Source: an uncultured Sphaerochaeta sp. (lineage in GTDB: Bacteria; Spirochaetota; Spirochaetia; Sphaerochaetales; Sphaerochaetaceae). Taken from it: 64,000 bases of DNA. Made by a program: the position numbers and the translations under genes. Location: positions 1 to 64,000 of the forward strand of contig NZ_OY781940.1 in the NCBI RefSeq assembly GCF_963677315.1, written 5' to 3'. Below are positions 45,966 through 55,198 of this stretch, piece by piece. Numbering within the stretch: position 1 is the first letter of the stretch; the number at the start of each line of letters is the position of its first letter. The notes beneath the pieces were generated by a model. The model did no database searches and was not told the origin of the DNA. It was given only the letters and a program-made list of their open reading frames with translations.

Positions 45966-46541
45966 AATCATATAGATAAGAGACGCACCCTTCCAAACTA
46001 CTTTTTGGCGGGGTGATTCTCTATGTCATATGATTTGCCTCATTTGTTATACTTCTAGTGATATTATAACAATAATATAATCATATTTTCATATATTAGG
46101 CGAGTCCCAACGTAATTTATTCATACCTTATGTCATATTTTCCTTTACAGTTCCACAAAACTGTTGGTATTCTACGAATAAGAACAAACTCAATGAGACT
46201 CATGCAGTACTAGAATACTGTAGCTCCAAATATCGTATGTGTCTCAAATCCCCAGGTAGCATATGCTCCAAGGGATTGCAGGTATTTGGAGGGATGATGC
46301 GGCAAACTTGGGATAAATCAGGAATGATTTTACTGCCAAGCGGCTATTGGGCTTGTCTTTCAGGTTTACGATGTAATATTTTTCCCAACTGCTCTAGAAA
46401 AGCGGGATGGGATAGTTCCCTCTACTCCAACCTTCCTCCACCCATGGAAACACTTTCATTTCTCTTATATGGAAAACAGTAAAGTAATTTTCCAAGAATT
46501 ACTCTTCTCATAAAACACCACAAATAGTTTTGGAGTACGAC
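45966..46541. other. Intergenic stretch before the BIG2 lipoprotein gene
   Basis: No gene is supported in these 576 bases. An 81-codon open frame (46237-46482) has no ribosome site and no protein-like pattern. The first 70 bases can fold into nested pairs: AGAATCA (45964) with TGATTCT (46014), and CCAAA with TTTGG inside. This may end or protect the upstream message. The middle is very AT-rich and may hold the lipoprotein promoter, which I cannot place. Confidence 0.4.
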
Positions 46542-47465
46542 ATGAAATATAAAATGAATCGATTGATGGCATTTGCACTTATCGTATGTGTCCTCTTGGT
46601 CACCATGGGATGCGATGAATTATTGAATAGGCCAGTAGATGTTACTGGGGTAACTATCGCGGAAGAAAATCAGACAATCTTGGTTGGAGATACGTTGCAA
46701 TTGAATGCTACAGTTAGTCCCAATGATGCAACCAACAAGGATGTAGCTTGGACTTCAAGTGATACTGGTGTAGCCACAGTCAGTACCACAGGATTGGTCA
46801 CCCCAGTGGCTGCAGGTAGTACAACCATTACGGTAACCACTGATGATGGGAGTAAGACAGATACAATTTCCCTGACTGTTAAAAATGAGCATATTATATT
46901 TACTTTAACTCCTACTGATACAACATTGGATACACTACATTTTGAACTATATTCAGGGGCGCATGCAGACAGTGTTTTGGCAACCTATGTAGATCTTTCT
47001 ACAAATTCAGAAGTTCCTCTCGTAACAATAATGGATCCGTCTTCTACAACCCTACTTGGATCCACAAAACCTCTCGACATGCCATCGGGTGGCCAATTTG
47101 CAGTATATAACGAAGCAACTAACGGATCTGATATTATTTATGCTTATATTGAACTCCCCGCGCATACAGATGAATCAATTGAAATTGATAAATCAATAAA
47201 TGTTAATTGCTTAAGCGAAGATGATCCTTTCTGGTTAGAATTGATTGAAAAAGATATTAACGGTGATACTACTATGAAAATCAATGCAGAGGAATATACT
47301 CTTACATATTCTGTTATTGATACGGAAGCTGGTTACCTAGAAGGCACCATATCAGGAACGGTGTATGATGTAACTGATTTGGAAGCTGAAGATACCATCG
47401 CAACAGGTACAGAATATACTTTGAATCTTACTTTTAAGGCCGTCATTGTTGATGTAAAAGATTAA
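46542..47465 (+). CDS. BIG2-domain lipoprotein
   Basis: The 307-residue product has a lipoprotein signal with lipobox VTMGC (Cys24). A bacterial Ig-like group 2 domain follows (VTGVTIAEENQTILVGDTLQL, VSPNDATNKDVAWTSSDTGVATVSTTGLVT, AGSTTITVTT) at about residues 34-115. The remaining 190 residues are beta-rich and Thr/Asp-rich without a known family. It should be displayed at the cell envelope. Codon use is more AT-rich than in the flanking genes (many ATT, AAT, GAT), which hints at a different history. GGAG lies 7 bases before the ATG at 46542. Confidence 0.8.
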   Translation: MKYKMNRLMAFALIVCVLLVTMGCDELLNRPVDVTGVTIAEENQTILVGDTLQLNATVSPNDATNKDVAWTSSDTGVATVSTTGLVTPVAAGSTTITVTTDDGSKTDTISLTVKNEHIIFTLTPTDTTLDTLHFELYSGAHADSVLATYVDLSTNSEVPLVTIMDPSSTTLLGSTKPLDMPSGGQFAVYNEATNGSDIIYAYIELPAHTDESIEIDKSINVNCLSEDDPFWLELIEKDINGDTTMKINAEEYTLTYSVIDTEAGYLEGTISGTVYDVTDLEAEDTIATGTEYTLNLTFKAVIVDVKD

Positions 47466-47485
47466 TATTTTGAATTTTCAATCTT

Positions 47486-47518
47486 GGAATCCCATCAAAT
47501 GCTGGTGGGATTCCTTTT
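47486..47518 (+). terminator. Terminator after the BIG2 lipoprotein gene
   Basis: GGAATCCCA pairs with TGGGATTCC, extended by inner pairs, followed by TTTT. It lies 20 bases after the stop. Confidence 0.88.
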
Positions 47519-47559
47519 CCAAATTACTCAGCGAGCACTAAATACTAACCGTGATTACT

Positions 47560-48828
47560 TTACTCAAACAACTCCCGATACTCCTTCCCTACCTGCTTGA
47601 AGGAAGTCTTCTTATCAAGCAATTGCTTCAGGTTCTCTGGAATGGGTACCTCGGTATTAAGCAGTGGTTCTACCACCTGCTCAAACTTTGCAGGGTGGGC
47701 AGTAGAAATGACAATGGTGGGTTTTCCACTGAATTGGTCTCTTCTTACTCGCTCTCCGGTAGCTGTATGGGGGCACATAATGTACCCTGATTCATCATAC
47801 ACTTCCTTGATCGTCTTCCTGATAGTCTCATCATCCACAGACCAAGCACTTACCATCTTTCGCATAGTATCGATATCCGGATAAAGATCGAAGAGACGCT
47901 CCATATTGCTGGGAGCCCCAACATCCATGGCATTGGCCAAGGTAGCTACAGAGGGACGCTTCTCATAGTTGCCAGAGAACAGATAGTCTGGAATTGTCTT
48001 GTTCTCATTCACGGAAAGTACAATTCTTTCAATGGGAGCTCCCATACTTAGAGCCCAGTAGGCACCACAGCTATTGCCCACATTTCCGCTTGGGATGATG
48101 AAGGTAGGTTTCTTTCCAGTAGCCTGGTAGTAGAGATGGGAAGCATATACGTAGTACACACTCTGGGGAAGCAGTCTTCCCAGGTTAATACTGTTTGCAC
48201 TGCTCAGTCCCCACTTGGTGGCAATCTCCTGGTCCATGAACGCATCCTTGACCATCTTCTGACAGTCATCGAAATTGCCATCGACCTCATAGGCCTCAAT
48301 ATTGCCACCCCAGCAAGTCAGCTGGGTCTGCTGGCGCTTACTCACCCTCCCCTTGGGGAAGAGTACCTTTACATCAATACCCTTTCGCCCAGCAAAAGCG
48401 GCTGCCACTGCCCCACCGGTATCGCCACTGGTTGCAACCAGAATGGTGAGTTTCCTGTGTTGCTTCTCCAGGATCTTCTCCATACTCGCAGCAAGGAAAC
48501 GTGCACCAAAGTCCTTGAAGGCAGCCGTAGGTCCATGATAGAGCTCAAGGACCATCTCTTCGCCCCTGAGGGGAACCAAGGGAACCGGAAAATTGAAGGC
48601 ATCCATGCATATCTGAGCCAGGTCATCTTTCAGAGGGTCATCCTCAAAGAAGGGAGCAAGCACTTCATATGCCAGTTCCGGATATGAAGAGATCTCATGC
48701 ACATTCAAATGGGAAAGTGAGGGGAATGACTCGGGCACATACAGGCCTCCATCAGGGGCAAGGCCTTGCAGAATTGCCTCGCTGGCACTCACCTTGGGAG
48801 CTTTCTTCCTTGTTGATACAAACTTCAT
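47560..48828 (-). CDS. thrC: Threonine synthase
   Basis: Threonine synthase makes threonine from O-phosphohomoserine using pyridoxal phosphate. The 422-residue product has the PLP lysine in GPTAAFKDFGARF, the phosphate-binding ATSGDTGGAVAAAF, PSGNVGNSCGAYWA, and the N-terminal APDGGLYVPESFP of the class I enzyme. Length is normal. AGGAGG, part of the stop region of the upstream homoserine dehydrogenase gene, lies 8 bases before the ATG, so the two form a thrA-thrC operon covering the end of threonine synthesis. A homoserine kinase gene is not beside them. Confidence 0.95.
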   Translation of the reverse strand: MKFVSTRKKAPKVSASEAILQGLAPDGGLYVPESFPSLSHLNVHEISSYPELAYEVLAPFFEDDPLKDDLAQICMDAFNFPVPLVPLRGEEMVLELYHGPTAAFKDFGARFLAASMEKILEKQHRKLTILVATSGDTGGAVAAAFAGRKGIDVKVLFPKGRVSKRQQTQLTCWGGNIEAYEVDGNFDDCQKMVKDAFMDQEIATKWGLSSANSINLGRLLPQSVYYVYASHLYYQATGKKPTFIIPSGNVGNSCGAYWALSMGAPIERIVLSVNENKTIPDYLFSGNYEKRPSVATLANAMDVGAPSNMERLFDLYPDIDTMRKMVSAWSVDDETIRKTIKEVYDESGYIMCPHTATGERVRRDQFSGKPTIVISTAHPAKFEQVVEPLLNTEVPIPENLKQLLDKKTSFKQVGKEYRELFE

Positions 48829-48840
48829 CGTTACGTCCTC

Positions 48841-51213
48841 CTAGATCCTGGCCCCAAGATAGGCTGCCAATCGAAGAATATCAGAGAATACACCACCGGC
48901 AGTAACTTCCCTTCCTGCTCCCGGTCCCTTGATCACCAGAGGTTGGCTCAAGTACCGGTCGGTGGTAAAACAGATTACATTATCAGTACCGCTTGCCTGG
49001 GCAAATGGGTGGTCACTCGCATAGCTCTTCAAGGAAGCACTACAATTGCCTTCTTCATCAACAATCCCGACATAGCGGAGTTTCTCTCCCTTCGCTGCAG
49101 CATCTTTGTATGCTTTTTCAATAATAGGATCGATTGCTTCCAATCTTTCCATGAACTCACTTGGGGAGCAACCATCGAGAGACTCAGGAACCAGACTCTG
49201 GATGGGTATATCTTCCACTTCCAAGGAGTATCCCAGCTCCCTTGCAAGAATGACCGTCTTTCGGCCTACGTCCATGCCTGAGAGATCATCTCTTGGATCA
49301 GGTTCAGTATAGCCCATCTCCTTTGCCTGTCTCACCAATGAACTGAAGGGAACACTACCATCATAGCTGGAGAAGAGCCAGGCAAGCGTGCCGCTGACTA
49401 TCCCCTCAATGCGGTGTACGGTGTCCCCTGTCTGGACCAAGTCTTTCAAGGTCCAGATAATGGGAAGCCCTGCACCAACGGTGGTCTCATAAAGGAAACG
49501 CTTTCCTGTACGCATGGACGTCTCCAGCAAACGCTGGTAGTACTCCATGGGAGCAGTTCCTGCCTTCTTGTTCGGGGTAATGACATGGATCCCTGACTCC
49601 AGCCATGAAACATACTGTCCAGCAAGCTTGCTGCTGGTCGTACAGTCTATGATCAGGGAGTGCGGGAAATAGGTTGCGCCAATGTGGCGGGTAAAGAGAT
49701 CCTGGTCGAGTTCAACAGCTTCCTTGTCAAAGCGTTCCTTCCAGTCTCCTGGATCGATACCATCCTGATCAAGCAACATTTTCCTTGAGTTGGCAATACC
49801 CCTGATATGAATATCGAGGCCAAACTGCTCTTTCAGCCTGGTGGTCTCCTTTGCAATCTGCTGCAGTAATGTACCCCCAATATTTCCGGGGCCAAGCAAC
49901 CCAACAGAAATTGCTCGCTTGGAAAGGAAGAACCGTGCATGCAGTGCCCGTAAGGCCTTCTTGCTGTCAATTCCCTTGATAACTGCGCTGATGTTTGTCT
50001 CGCTCGAGCCCTGTGCGATGGCAATGACATTTACCCCTGCCTTGCCCAAGGAAGAGAAAAACTTTCCAGCAACCCCTGCCTGGCCTGTCATCTGCTGCCC
50101 AACAGCTGCAAGGACTGCAAGCCCGGTTTCGGCCTCAATACTCTGAATGGAGGCAGCCTCAAGCTCGGGAGCGAACTCCTTCCTTGCAGTGGTGCAGGCA
50201 CGATCTGCTTCCCTCTCGGGAACAGCAAAACAGATGGAATACTCACTGGAAGCCTGACTGATAAGGACAACTGATATGGAAGCCTTTCTCATAGCTGAAA
50301 AGAGCCGGCTTGCGATGCCAATAACACCACTCATTCCAGCTCCTTCCACATTTATAAGGGCAATATCATGGATAATGGAAAATCCCTTCACCCTATTTGG
50401 TTCCTTCTGGTCTCCATGCTTGCTGATAACGGTCCCCGGGTCTTCCTCATTTTCCCAACAACGAAGCTGCACATCCAAGGAGGCAGCAATGGCAGGGACA
50501 AGTGCATGGGAGTGGATAATGGGAGCACCAAAGAAGCTTAGCTCAGTTGCTTCTGCATAGGAGAGGGAGCGGATGACCAACGCAGAAGGAACTTCCCTGT
50601 GGTCAGCATTGTGGAGCAAGGAACTATTGTTCCAGAACGTTACCCCAACCGCCTCAAGCTGTGCAGCAAGGGATGCTGCAGCGTATTCGCTTTGACCATC
50701 CTTGACCGCTCCATAGATAAACAGTGCAGATTCCTCAACACTCTGTTTCTTCAAGGAATCGGCATAGCCGAGGAGGTCGGCTGGAAGATTATGCAAATTG
50801 GCCCAATGGCAGGCAAGGTCAGCAACCCAACTGTCACAGAGTGTGCTTGTATAGCGCTCCACCCCTTCACTGATCTCCTGAACCAACCAGATTGAACGAA
50901 GGATATCTTCCAGATTTGCAAACCCTTGCTTGATCCTGTCAAGAACCTTGTTCCCAGCAGGCACTGCGAGCAGGTCCTCCACCAAGGTTGTCCAACGGGT
51001 GAAACGTTGTTCCTGCATGGACCAGAGCCTCTCATCACGTTGCTTTGCCAGGTGCAAGAGGTTGGTGAGTTCAAGGTTTTCATCAGTAAATGGGGCAAGC
51101 ACCACTACTTGGTGTGTCTCCCCGGAGGTGTGAAGAATTCGGATGAGCTTTTCCAAACCATCCTGTGAGACAAGATTGATGCTTTCTACTGCGTGTACCC
51201 GTATGTCATTCAT
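48841..51213 (-). CDS. Aspartokinase/homoserine dehydrogenase fusion with degenerate kinase domain
   Basis: The 790-residue protein has the ThrA layout. The homoserine dehydrogenase part is intact: VGLLGPGNIGGTLL (NAD(P)-binding loop), VITPNKKAGTAP, TTVGAGLPIIWTLKDL, GIVSGTLAWLFSSYD and GYTEPDPRDDLSGMDVGRK. The two ACT-like segments are present (LINVEGAGMSGVIGIASRLFSAMRK and GQQMTGQAGVAGKFFSSLGKAGVN). The N-terminal kinase lacks the KFGGTS lysine motif and the GRGGSD motif (here KDGQSEYAAASLAAQ), while later landmarks remain (LSYAEATELSFFGAPIIHSHAL). It probably reduces aspartate semialdehyde, with the kinase part only structural or regulatory. The ATG at 51213 follows GGAGGTGG. Confidence 0.88.
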   Translation of the reverse strand: MNDIRVHAVESINLVSQDGLEKLIRILHTSGETHQVVVLAPFTDENLELTNLLHLAKQRDERLWSMQEQRFTRWTTLVEDLLAVPAGNKVLDRIKQGFANLEDILRSIWLVQEISEGVERYTSTLCDSWVADLACHWANLHNLPADLLGYADSLKKQSVEESALFIYGAVKDGQSEYAAASLAAQLEAVGVTFWNNSSLLHNADHREVPSALVIRSLSYAEATELSFFGAPIIHSHALVPAIAASLDVQLRCWENEEDPGTVISKHGDQKEPNRVKGFSIIHDIALINVEGAGMSGVIGIASRLFSAMRKASISVVLISQASSEYSICFAVPEREADRACTTARKEFAPELEAASIQSIEAETGLAVLAAVGQQMTGQAGVAGKFFSSLGKAGVNVIAIAQGSSETNISAVIKGIDSKKALRALHARFFLSKRAISVGLLGPGNIGGTLLQQIAKETTRLKEQFGLDIHIRGIANSRKMLLDQDGIDPGDWKERFDKEAVELDQDLFTRHIGATYFPHSLIIDCTTSSKLAGQYVSWLESGIHVITPNKKAGTAPMEYYQRLLETSMRTGKRFLYETTVGAGLPIIWTLKDLVQTGDTVHRIEGIVSGTLAWLFSSYDGSVPFSSLVRQAKEMGYTEPDPRDDLSGMDVGRKTVILARELGYSLEVEDIPIQSLVPESLDGCSPSEFMERLEAIDPIIEKAYKDAAAKGEKLRYVGIVDEEGNCSASLKSYASDHPFAQASGTDNVICFTTDRYLSQPLVIKGPGAGREVTAGGVFSDILRLAAYLGARI

Positions 51214-51281
51214 TACTACCACCTCCGAGAAAAATTCAACATAGTGAACAAAACACTGAAAATATGTCTTGCAAAATTATA

Positions 51282-51306
51282 CAAAAAGAGCCCAATGTTG
51301 GGCTCT
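51282..51306 (-). terminator. Terminator of rpmB
   Basis: On the minus strand AGAGCCCAA pairs with TTGGGCTCT around a two-base loop and runs into TTTTTG. It lies 29 bases after rpmB and directly before a TATAAT at 51280-51275 that could be the -10 box of the thr operon, although I see no good -35. Confidence 0.88.
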
Positions 51307-51334
51307 TCTGGTAATCGAGATGACGTGCGTATGA

Positions 51335-51565
51335 TTATACGAGCTTCTCGATCTTACCGCTCCGCAAGCAACGTGTGCAAACTTTAATGGTTCGGGGAGT
51401 TCCCTTGACCAAAGTTTTCACAGACACGATGTTGGGGCGGAATACGCGCTTTGTGGTAACACCAATGTGTTGACCAACACCGCCATGCTTCTTGGCTTGT
51501 CCTTTTCTCGGAACACTATTTCCTGCAACCGTTCCTTTTCCGCAAATCTCACATCTACGAGCCAT
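51335..51565 (-). CDS. rpmB: Ribosomal protein L28
   Basis: L28 is a small protein of the large ribosomal subunit. The 76-residue product starts MARRCEICGKG and has KRVFRPNIVSVKTLVKGTPRTIKVCTRCLRSGKI in the second half, split here only for description. Two CxxC pairs (CEIC, CTRC) mark the zinc-binding form. AAGGTGG lies 7 bases before the ATG at 51565, so the four earlier codons are not used. It is followed by its own terminator. Confidence 0.95.
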   Translation of the reverse strand: MARRCEICGKGTVAGNSVPRKGQAKKHGGVGQHIGVTTKRVFRPNIVSVKTLVKGTPRTIKVCTRCLRSGKIEKLV

Positions 51566-51801
51566 AGCTATATCCACCTTATCCTTAATAATTCATTCGT
51601 TGGCCGAACCAGGGCCTGTTGAAATCACGCATCACCTTGTCCAGGCAAGCCCTTGCCCGTGAGCAGTAGTACAAGGGTGTCGTACAAATAGACTTCAACC
51701 TTAGCCAAATTACCAGATAACAGCTTTTGTGTAAAGACAAAGGCATCATCTTTTCTGTTTTTTCCCTTGCTGAGGCCTATCTCCTTCAGTATGCTACACC
51801 C

Positions 51802-52248
51802 ATGGAGAACTATTACATCCTTCGATTAGGCAAAGAGCTAAGGAGAAACCTGAAACTATTCAGGGACAGTTTATACAAACAGCATGGAAACCCCAGTTTG
51901 CTTGCACTGGAAGCATGCATCATACTTGGCCCGGCTGACAAGCAGGAGGCCCTGCCTTTTGTCGATTGTCCACAGCTTCCTCTCGCTACACTCGGCGTAG
52001 CATCCTACCAATATGGACACCTGTATCTTCCCATTCCAGGCACACCGTTTACAAAGATTCGCGAACAGCTTGGAACAAATTTCCCCTATGATGGTATCTA
52101 TCTTGGTGAATTAGATACTGCTTTCCCTGTTGAACCGATTATGGTCAAGGATGTGTCACTAGCCATTCTCACAATCCAGAGAGAAGGAGAGCTCATCACT
52201 TGGAATGTTTCTTCAGAAAAGCATCTCGACTCGGGCAGACATCACTGA
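51802..52248 (+). CDS. Protein of unknown function
   Basis: The 148-residue product (MENYYILRLGKELRRNLKLF onward) is mixed alpha/beta with no signal or membrane segment. The layout of about 150 residues with two short beta elements (LEACIILGPA, VSLAILTIQ) faintly recalls 2H phosphoesterases (LigT-like), but I cannot find the two H-x-S/T motifs, so I do not assign it. The start is uncertain. An in-frame GTG at 51727 would add 25 residues. Its 3' end overlaps the convergent nth gene by 53 bases. Confidence 0.5.
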   Translation: MENYYILRLGKELRRNLKLFRDSLYKQHGNPSLLALEACIILGPADKQEALPFVDCPQLPLATLGVASYQYGHLYLPIPGTPFTKIREQLGTNFPYDGIYLGELDTAFPVEPIMVKDVSLAILTIQREGELITWNVSSEKHLDSGRHH

Positions 52249-52837
52249 ACGGACAATCCTCACAGCTTGGTTTCTTTGCATGGCAGGTCGTTCTCCCAAA
52301 CAGGTTGGCTGTCATGGAAAAGCGATAATGAAAACGTGGATCCAGGAGTGAAGCCACTTCCCTCTCAATTTTCTCCGGATCCTTGGTTGAAACCAACCCA
52401 AGCCGATTCACGACCCTTCCAAAATGGGTGTCGACAATAATGGCCGGCTTACCATAGATGTCACCCAGCACGCAGCTGGCTGTCTTTCTCCCCACTCCAG
52501 GAAGCTTGACCAACTCTTCCATGGTTTCAGGAAGCCCTCCATCTCCGAGTGCCTGTGCACAGGCAATGATATTCTTTGCCTTGTTTCGATAGAAGCCGGT
52601 AGGAAAGATGATCTCTTCCACATCTTCCCTTCTTGCTTTGGCAAGGGAGGGAGCATCGGGGTAGAGGGCAAACAACGTTCGCACCACTGCGTTGACGGTT
52701 CGGTCAGTTGTCTGGGCAGAAAGGATGACACTAATTAGGAATCTGAAGGGGTCACGCTGCTCCAAAAACTGAATATCTTCTGGTAGGAGCGTGTCCAATC
52801 GTTCGTATATCAAACTCGCGTATGTATTCTTATCCAT
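52196..52837 (-). CDS. nth: Endonuclease III, DNA glycosylase/AP lyase
   Basis: Endonuclease III removes oxidised pyrimidines and cuts the abasic strand. The 213-residue product has the helix-hairpin-helix with catalytic Lys (LPGVGRKTASCVL), the catalytic Asp in VDTHFGRVVNRLG, and the C-terminal 4Fe-4S loop CHAKKPSCEDCPFSDVC with the family spacing C-x7-C-x2-C-x5-C. Early sequence LSAQTTDRTVNAV is also typical. Length is normal. The gene lies between the unknown gene and tRNA-Pro. Confidence 0.95.
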   Translation of the reverse strand: MDKNTYASLIYERLDTLLPEDIQFLEQRDPFRFLISVILSAQTTDRTVNAVVRTLFALYPDAPSLAKARREDVEEIIFPTGFYRNKAKNIIACAQALGDGGLPETMEELVKLPGVGRKTASCVLGDIYGKPAIIVDTHFGRVVNRLGLVSTKDPEKIEREVASLLDPRFHYRFSMTANLFGRTTCHAKKPSCEDCPFSDVCPSRDAFLKKHSK

Positions 52838-52856
52838 ATTTCTGCATCCTACCCCC

Positions 52857-52886
52857 TTGACGCTTCCAAGCTCAAGTGCGTATACT
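52857..52886 (+). promoter_or_regulatory. Promoter of tRNA-Pro
   Basis: TTGACG and TATACT are 18 bases apart, ending 11 bases before the tRNA. Confidence 0.75.
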
Positions 52887-52897
52887 CCAAAAAGTTT

Positions 52898-52970
52898 CGG
52901 GGCGTAGCCCAGTGGCTAGGGCACCTGCTTTGGGAGCAGGATATCGAAGGTTCGAGTCCTTTCGCCCCGA
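52898..52970 (+). tRNA. tRNA-Pro (anticodon UGG)
   Basis: A full cloverleaf can be drawn. The acceptor stem is CGGGGCG with CGCCCCG. The D arm is GCCC...GGGC, the anticodon arm CCTGCTTTGGGAGCAGG carries TGG, and the T arm is AAGGTTCGAGTCCTT. The CCA end is not encoded. Promoter and terminator flank it closely, so it is a single-gene unit. Confidence 0.95.
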
Positions 52971-52977
52971 TCTACTT

Positions 52978-53012
52978 AGGACGAATTGAGTTTCTCAGTT
53001 CGTCCTTTTTTG
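52978..53012 (+). terminator. Terminator of tRNA-Pro
   Basis: AGGACGAATTGAG pairs over 13 bases with CTCAGTTCGTCCT around a TTT loop, followed by TTTTTT. Confidence 0.92.
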
Positions 53013-53117
53013 TATCCCGAGACCAACCCAGGAGCCAGTCTGCCGTAATCGAAATCACACAACAAAAATTAATTCAATTTGTTTCAGCAGGTAGAATAGA
53101 TAAATGCAATAGGGCTC

Positions 53118-53756
53118 TTACAGTTGCTTGAGAATCCACTGGTCAAGGAACTCCAATTGTTCAGGAGTATGGAACCAATGCTCCCCATTTTCATAGACGG
53201 TGAGAGCAGCATTGTGAGAATTGACGAAGGAATCGATGGTATCCCTGGAGGTCAACGTATCGTGTCCTGCATAGAGTACAGAGGTCGGAATTTCCCATTT
53301 GATGGGGTTTTTTCGAACAAATTGAAGATAATCCCACGAAAGTATTTCTCCAAATTCCGTATGAATCTCTTTTTCCTTCTGCAACATTGCCTCAGTAACA
53401 CCTGCCCAACCGATCATATCGGTGATAAGCCGCTCCATGGAAAGAATAGGAGAGATGAATAAGGCATTATCTATAGGCTTACCCTGCAATGCATGCATGG
53501 AGAAGTAACACCCAATGCTGTTAGCAAGAAGCGTAACCTGGGAATAATCCCTTGCAAGTAATGTGAAGGAGGTTTCCAGGAGAGGCTTTGAACCCCATGG
53601 AGTAAAGCTTGTAAGATCTTCTTTGCTCTGGCCATGCCCTGGTAGGTCGATGGCATATCCATCATATCCTTTAGTCTGAAGTAATGGTTTCAGACGATCT
53701 AGTTCTTCCTTGCTGCCATGTTTGCCGTGTATGTAGAGAACTGCTTTTTCTTTCAT
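53118..53756 (-). CDS. Alpha/beta hydrolase
   Basis: The 212-residue cytoplasmic protein has the alpha/beta hydrolase fold: LYIHGKHGSKEE (oxyanion loop), DLPGHGQS, the nucleophile elbow LLANSIGCYFS (Ser in A-N-S-I-G), Asp in YAGHDTLTS and His in GEHWFHT. It is probably a small esterase or lipase. The substrate is unknown. It overlaps the end of the upstream nitroreductase gene by four bases, so they are cotranscribed. Confidence 0.8.
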   Translation of the reverse strand: MKEKAVLYIHGKHGSKEELDRLKPLLQTKGYDGYAIDLPGHGQSKEDLTSFTPWGSKPLLETSFTLLARDYSQVTLLANSIGCYFSMHALQGKPIDNALFISPILSMERLITDMIGWAGVTEAMLQKEKEIHTEFGEILSWDYLQFVRKNPIKWEIPTSVLYAGHDTLTSRDTIDSFVNSHNAALTVYENGEHWFHTPEQLEFLDQWILKQL

Positions 53757-54499
53757 GTGGTTATCTCGTATTGCGCTGTGAGATTCTTCTCAAGATCACT
53801 ATGTTCAAACATGAGGGATCTTGCATAGACAAGACCTCCATGTTCCATACAGAGTTCAAGTATATGGAGAAAGATACCAATGTCGATCTGGTTGTAGTAT
53901 GAGACACTCCCCTCTGGCATAATTCCACGCTTCCCTTCCCTGATGTAGCGATACACTGAAAGTGTTTTCTTCTCGCAGGAAACATACCATGGCTGGCTGT
54001 TACATGCACTGGGGGAGAATCGTGCAATATTCAAGATTTCATCAAAGCCTTCGCCTTCCCTGATTTCTGCGAGCATATTTCTCTTAGCCTTGAACATATC
54101 CTTACGAAATGTTTTTGGCGGCATTTTTGCAAAGGCTATCATTATGACATACTCAAGCCCCGAGTGGTTCTCCTCTTTTGGCTTCCCGATCCCATACCAG
54201 AGAGCACCGATATCTCTCGAGGCCAGGTAGAGATCGATCTGTTCCCCGATATAGCCAATATTCTCCAGGTACCCTTCCTTCTTTTCACTGTAGAAAAGGA
54301 TGCAGTGGGTTTCTCCTCTTCTGCAGGTTGTCTCATAGGCCGGAACACTCTTCGTTGCAACCTTAATACCACTGATAAGAGGTTTACAAACACGTAAGGC
54401 TGTATTGATTTCTTCTAGTTCCCCATCTGTGAGTGAGCGCTCGACTCTACGAAAGAGATGGAAGGACTTCCGTTTATATATCATGTCATACTGCCACAT
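53753..54499 (-). CDS. Nitroreductase-family protein
   Basis: The 248-residue product is a single-chain nitroreductase-like flavoprotein of the TM1586 type. It has two half-domains, with ARFSPSACNSQPWYVS in the second as the FMN-site segment and YNQIDIGIFLHILELCMEHGG after it. The opening MIYKRKSFHLF corresponds to the usual basic start. It may reduce quinones, nitro compounds or flavins with NAD(P)H. The ATG at 54499 has AAGGA 7 bases before it, better than the GTG at 54532. It is followed by the hydrolase gene. Confidence 0.7.
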   Translation of the reverse strand: MWQYDMIYKRKSFHLFRRVERSLTDGELEEINTALRVCKPLISGIKVATKSVPAYETTCRRGETHCILFYSEKKEGYLENIGYIGEQIDLYLASRDIGALWYGIGKPKEENHSGLEYVIMIAFAKMPPKTFRKDMFKAKRNMLAEIREGEGFDEILNIARFSPSACNSQPWYVSCEKKTLSVYRYIREGKRGIMPEGSVSYYNQIDIGIFLHILELCMEHGGLVYARSLMFEHSDLEKNLTAQYEITT

Positions 54500-54729
54500 G
54501 TACTCATCCTTGTAATAATTGGGAGAATGCACTTTCTACACTCAATCATCCCTTGCTAACCCTATCATAGGTTCATAGCCTAGACAAAACTGAATTTTAA
54601 ACTTCTTTTTAGGCTTTCTGCATTTAGTTTAAGCCATGCTCTTCCAGAAAGTATTACTTGCTAGAACGTTAAGCGTAATTGGAGGAAGGTTGTGATAATC
54701 GTACAGTCTTGGTAGATCAATAAGGGGGG

Positions 54730-54762
54730 AAAAAAAGGCACACAGTCGTTAGACCGCATGCC
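54730..54762 (-). terminator. Terminator after the unknown gene at 54785
   Basis: On the minus strand an imperfect stem (GGCAT with GTGCC, and CGGTC with GACTG inside) runs into seven T. Confidence 0.65.
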
Positions 54763-54784
54763 CTATGTATTTTGCTTCTGGCTT

Positions 54785-55198
54785 TTATGCCGCATTGTTG
54801 GAAGAGAGAATCTTTGCAATGATCCTTCCGATGGTCTTGCCAAACTGTACGTCGTAGTCCAGCGCAGCATTGTACACATCGACTTCCTTCTGCTGTTGCA
54901 GGCTCAGGAAGTACTGATGGTCACAAATCTCGAAGAAGAGGTCTGCTTTCCTTCTACCGGGGAAACTCAGCTGGGTTGCCCAGTTTTCCATTACTTGGCT
55001 GATTGGCTGGTAGATATTACTCATCCAGGAGTAGGTTGCCTCATCCCAGGTAATTGGCATGGAAAGGTTCTTTCCAAGGAAGTAGCGGTGTCCCTCAATG
55101 TGTGAAGCGAGACGTTCATAGTCTGCGTCCAGGAACATGTCAGAGTTCTTGATCATGTACTCAATGCTTTGTCTTTTCTGTATATCGTGGTTATCCAT
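54785..55198 (-). CDS. Small cytoplasmic protein of unknown function
   Basis: The 137-residue product is soluble and mainly helical (SIEYMIKNSDMFLDADYERL, ITWDEATYSWMSNIYQPISQV). It has no signal or membrane segment and no motif I know. AAGGAG lies 7 bases before the ATG at 55198 and a terminator follows, so it is a real single-gene unit. Its position beside the superoxide dismutase gene does not by itself suggest a role. Confidence 0.65.
   Translation of the reverse strand: MDNHDIQKRQSIEYMIKNSDMFLDADYERLASHIEGHRYFLGKNLSMPITWDEATYSWMSNIYQPISQVMENWATQLSFPGRRKADLFFEICDHQYFLSLQQQKEVDVYNAALDYDVQFGKTIGRIIAKILSSNNAA

Noticed and set aside
46237..46482. An 81-codon open frame in the gap before the BIG2 lipoprotein gene
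   Set aside because: No ribosome site and Cys/Trp/Pro-rich random-looking sequence.
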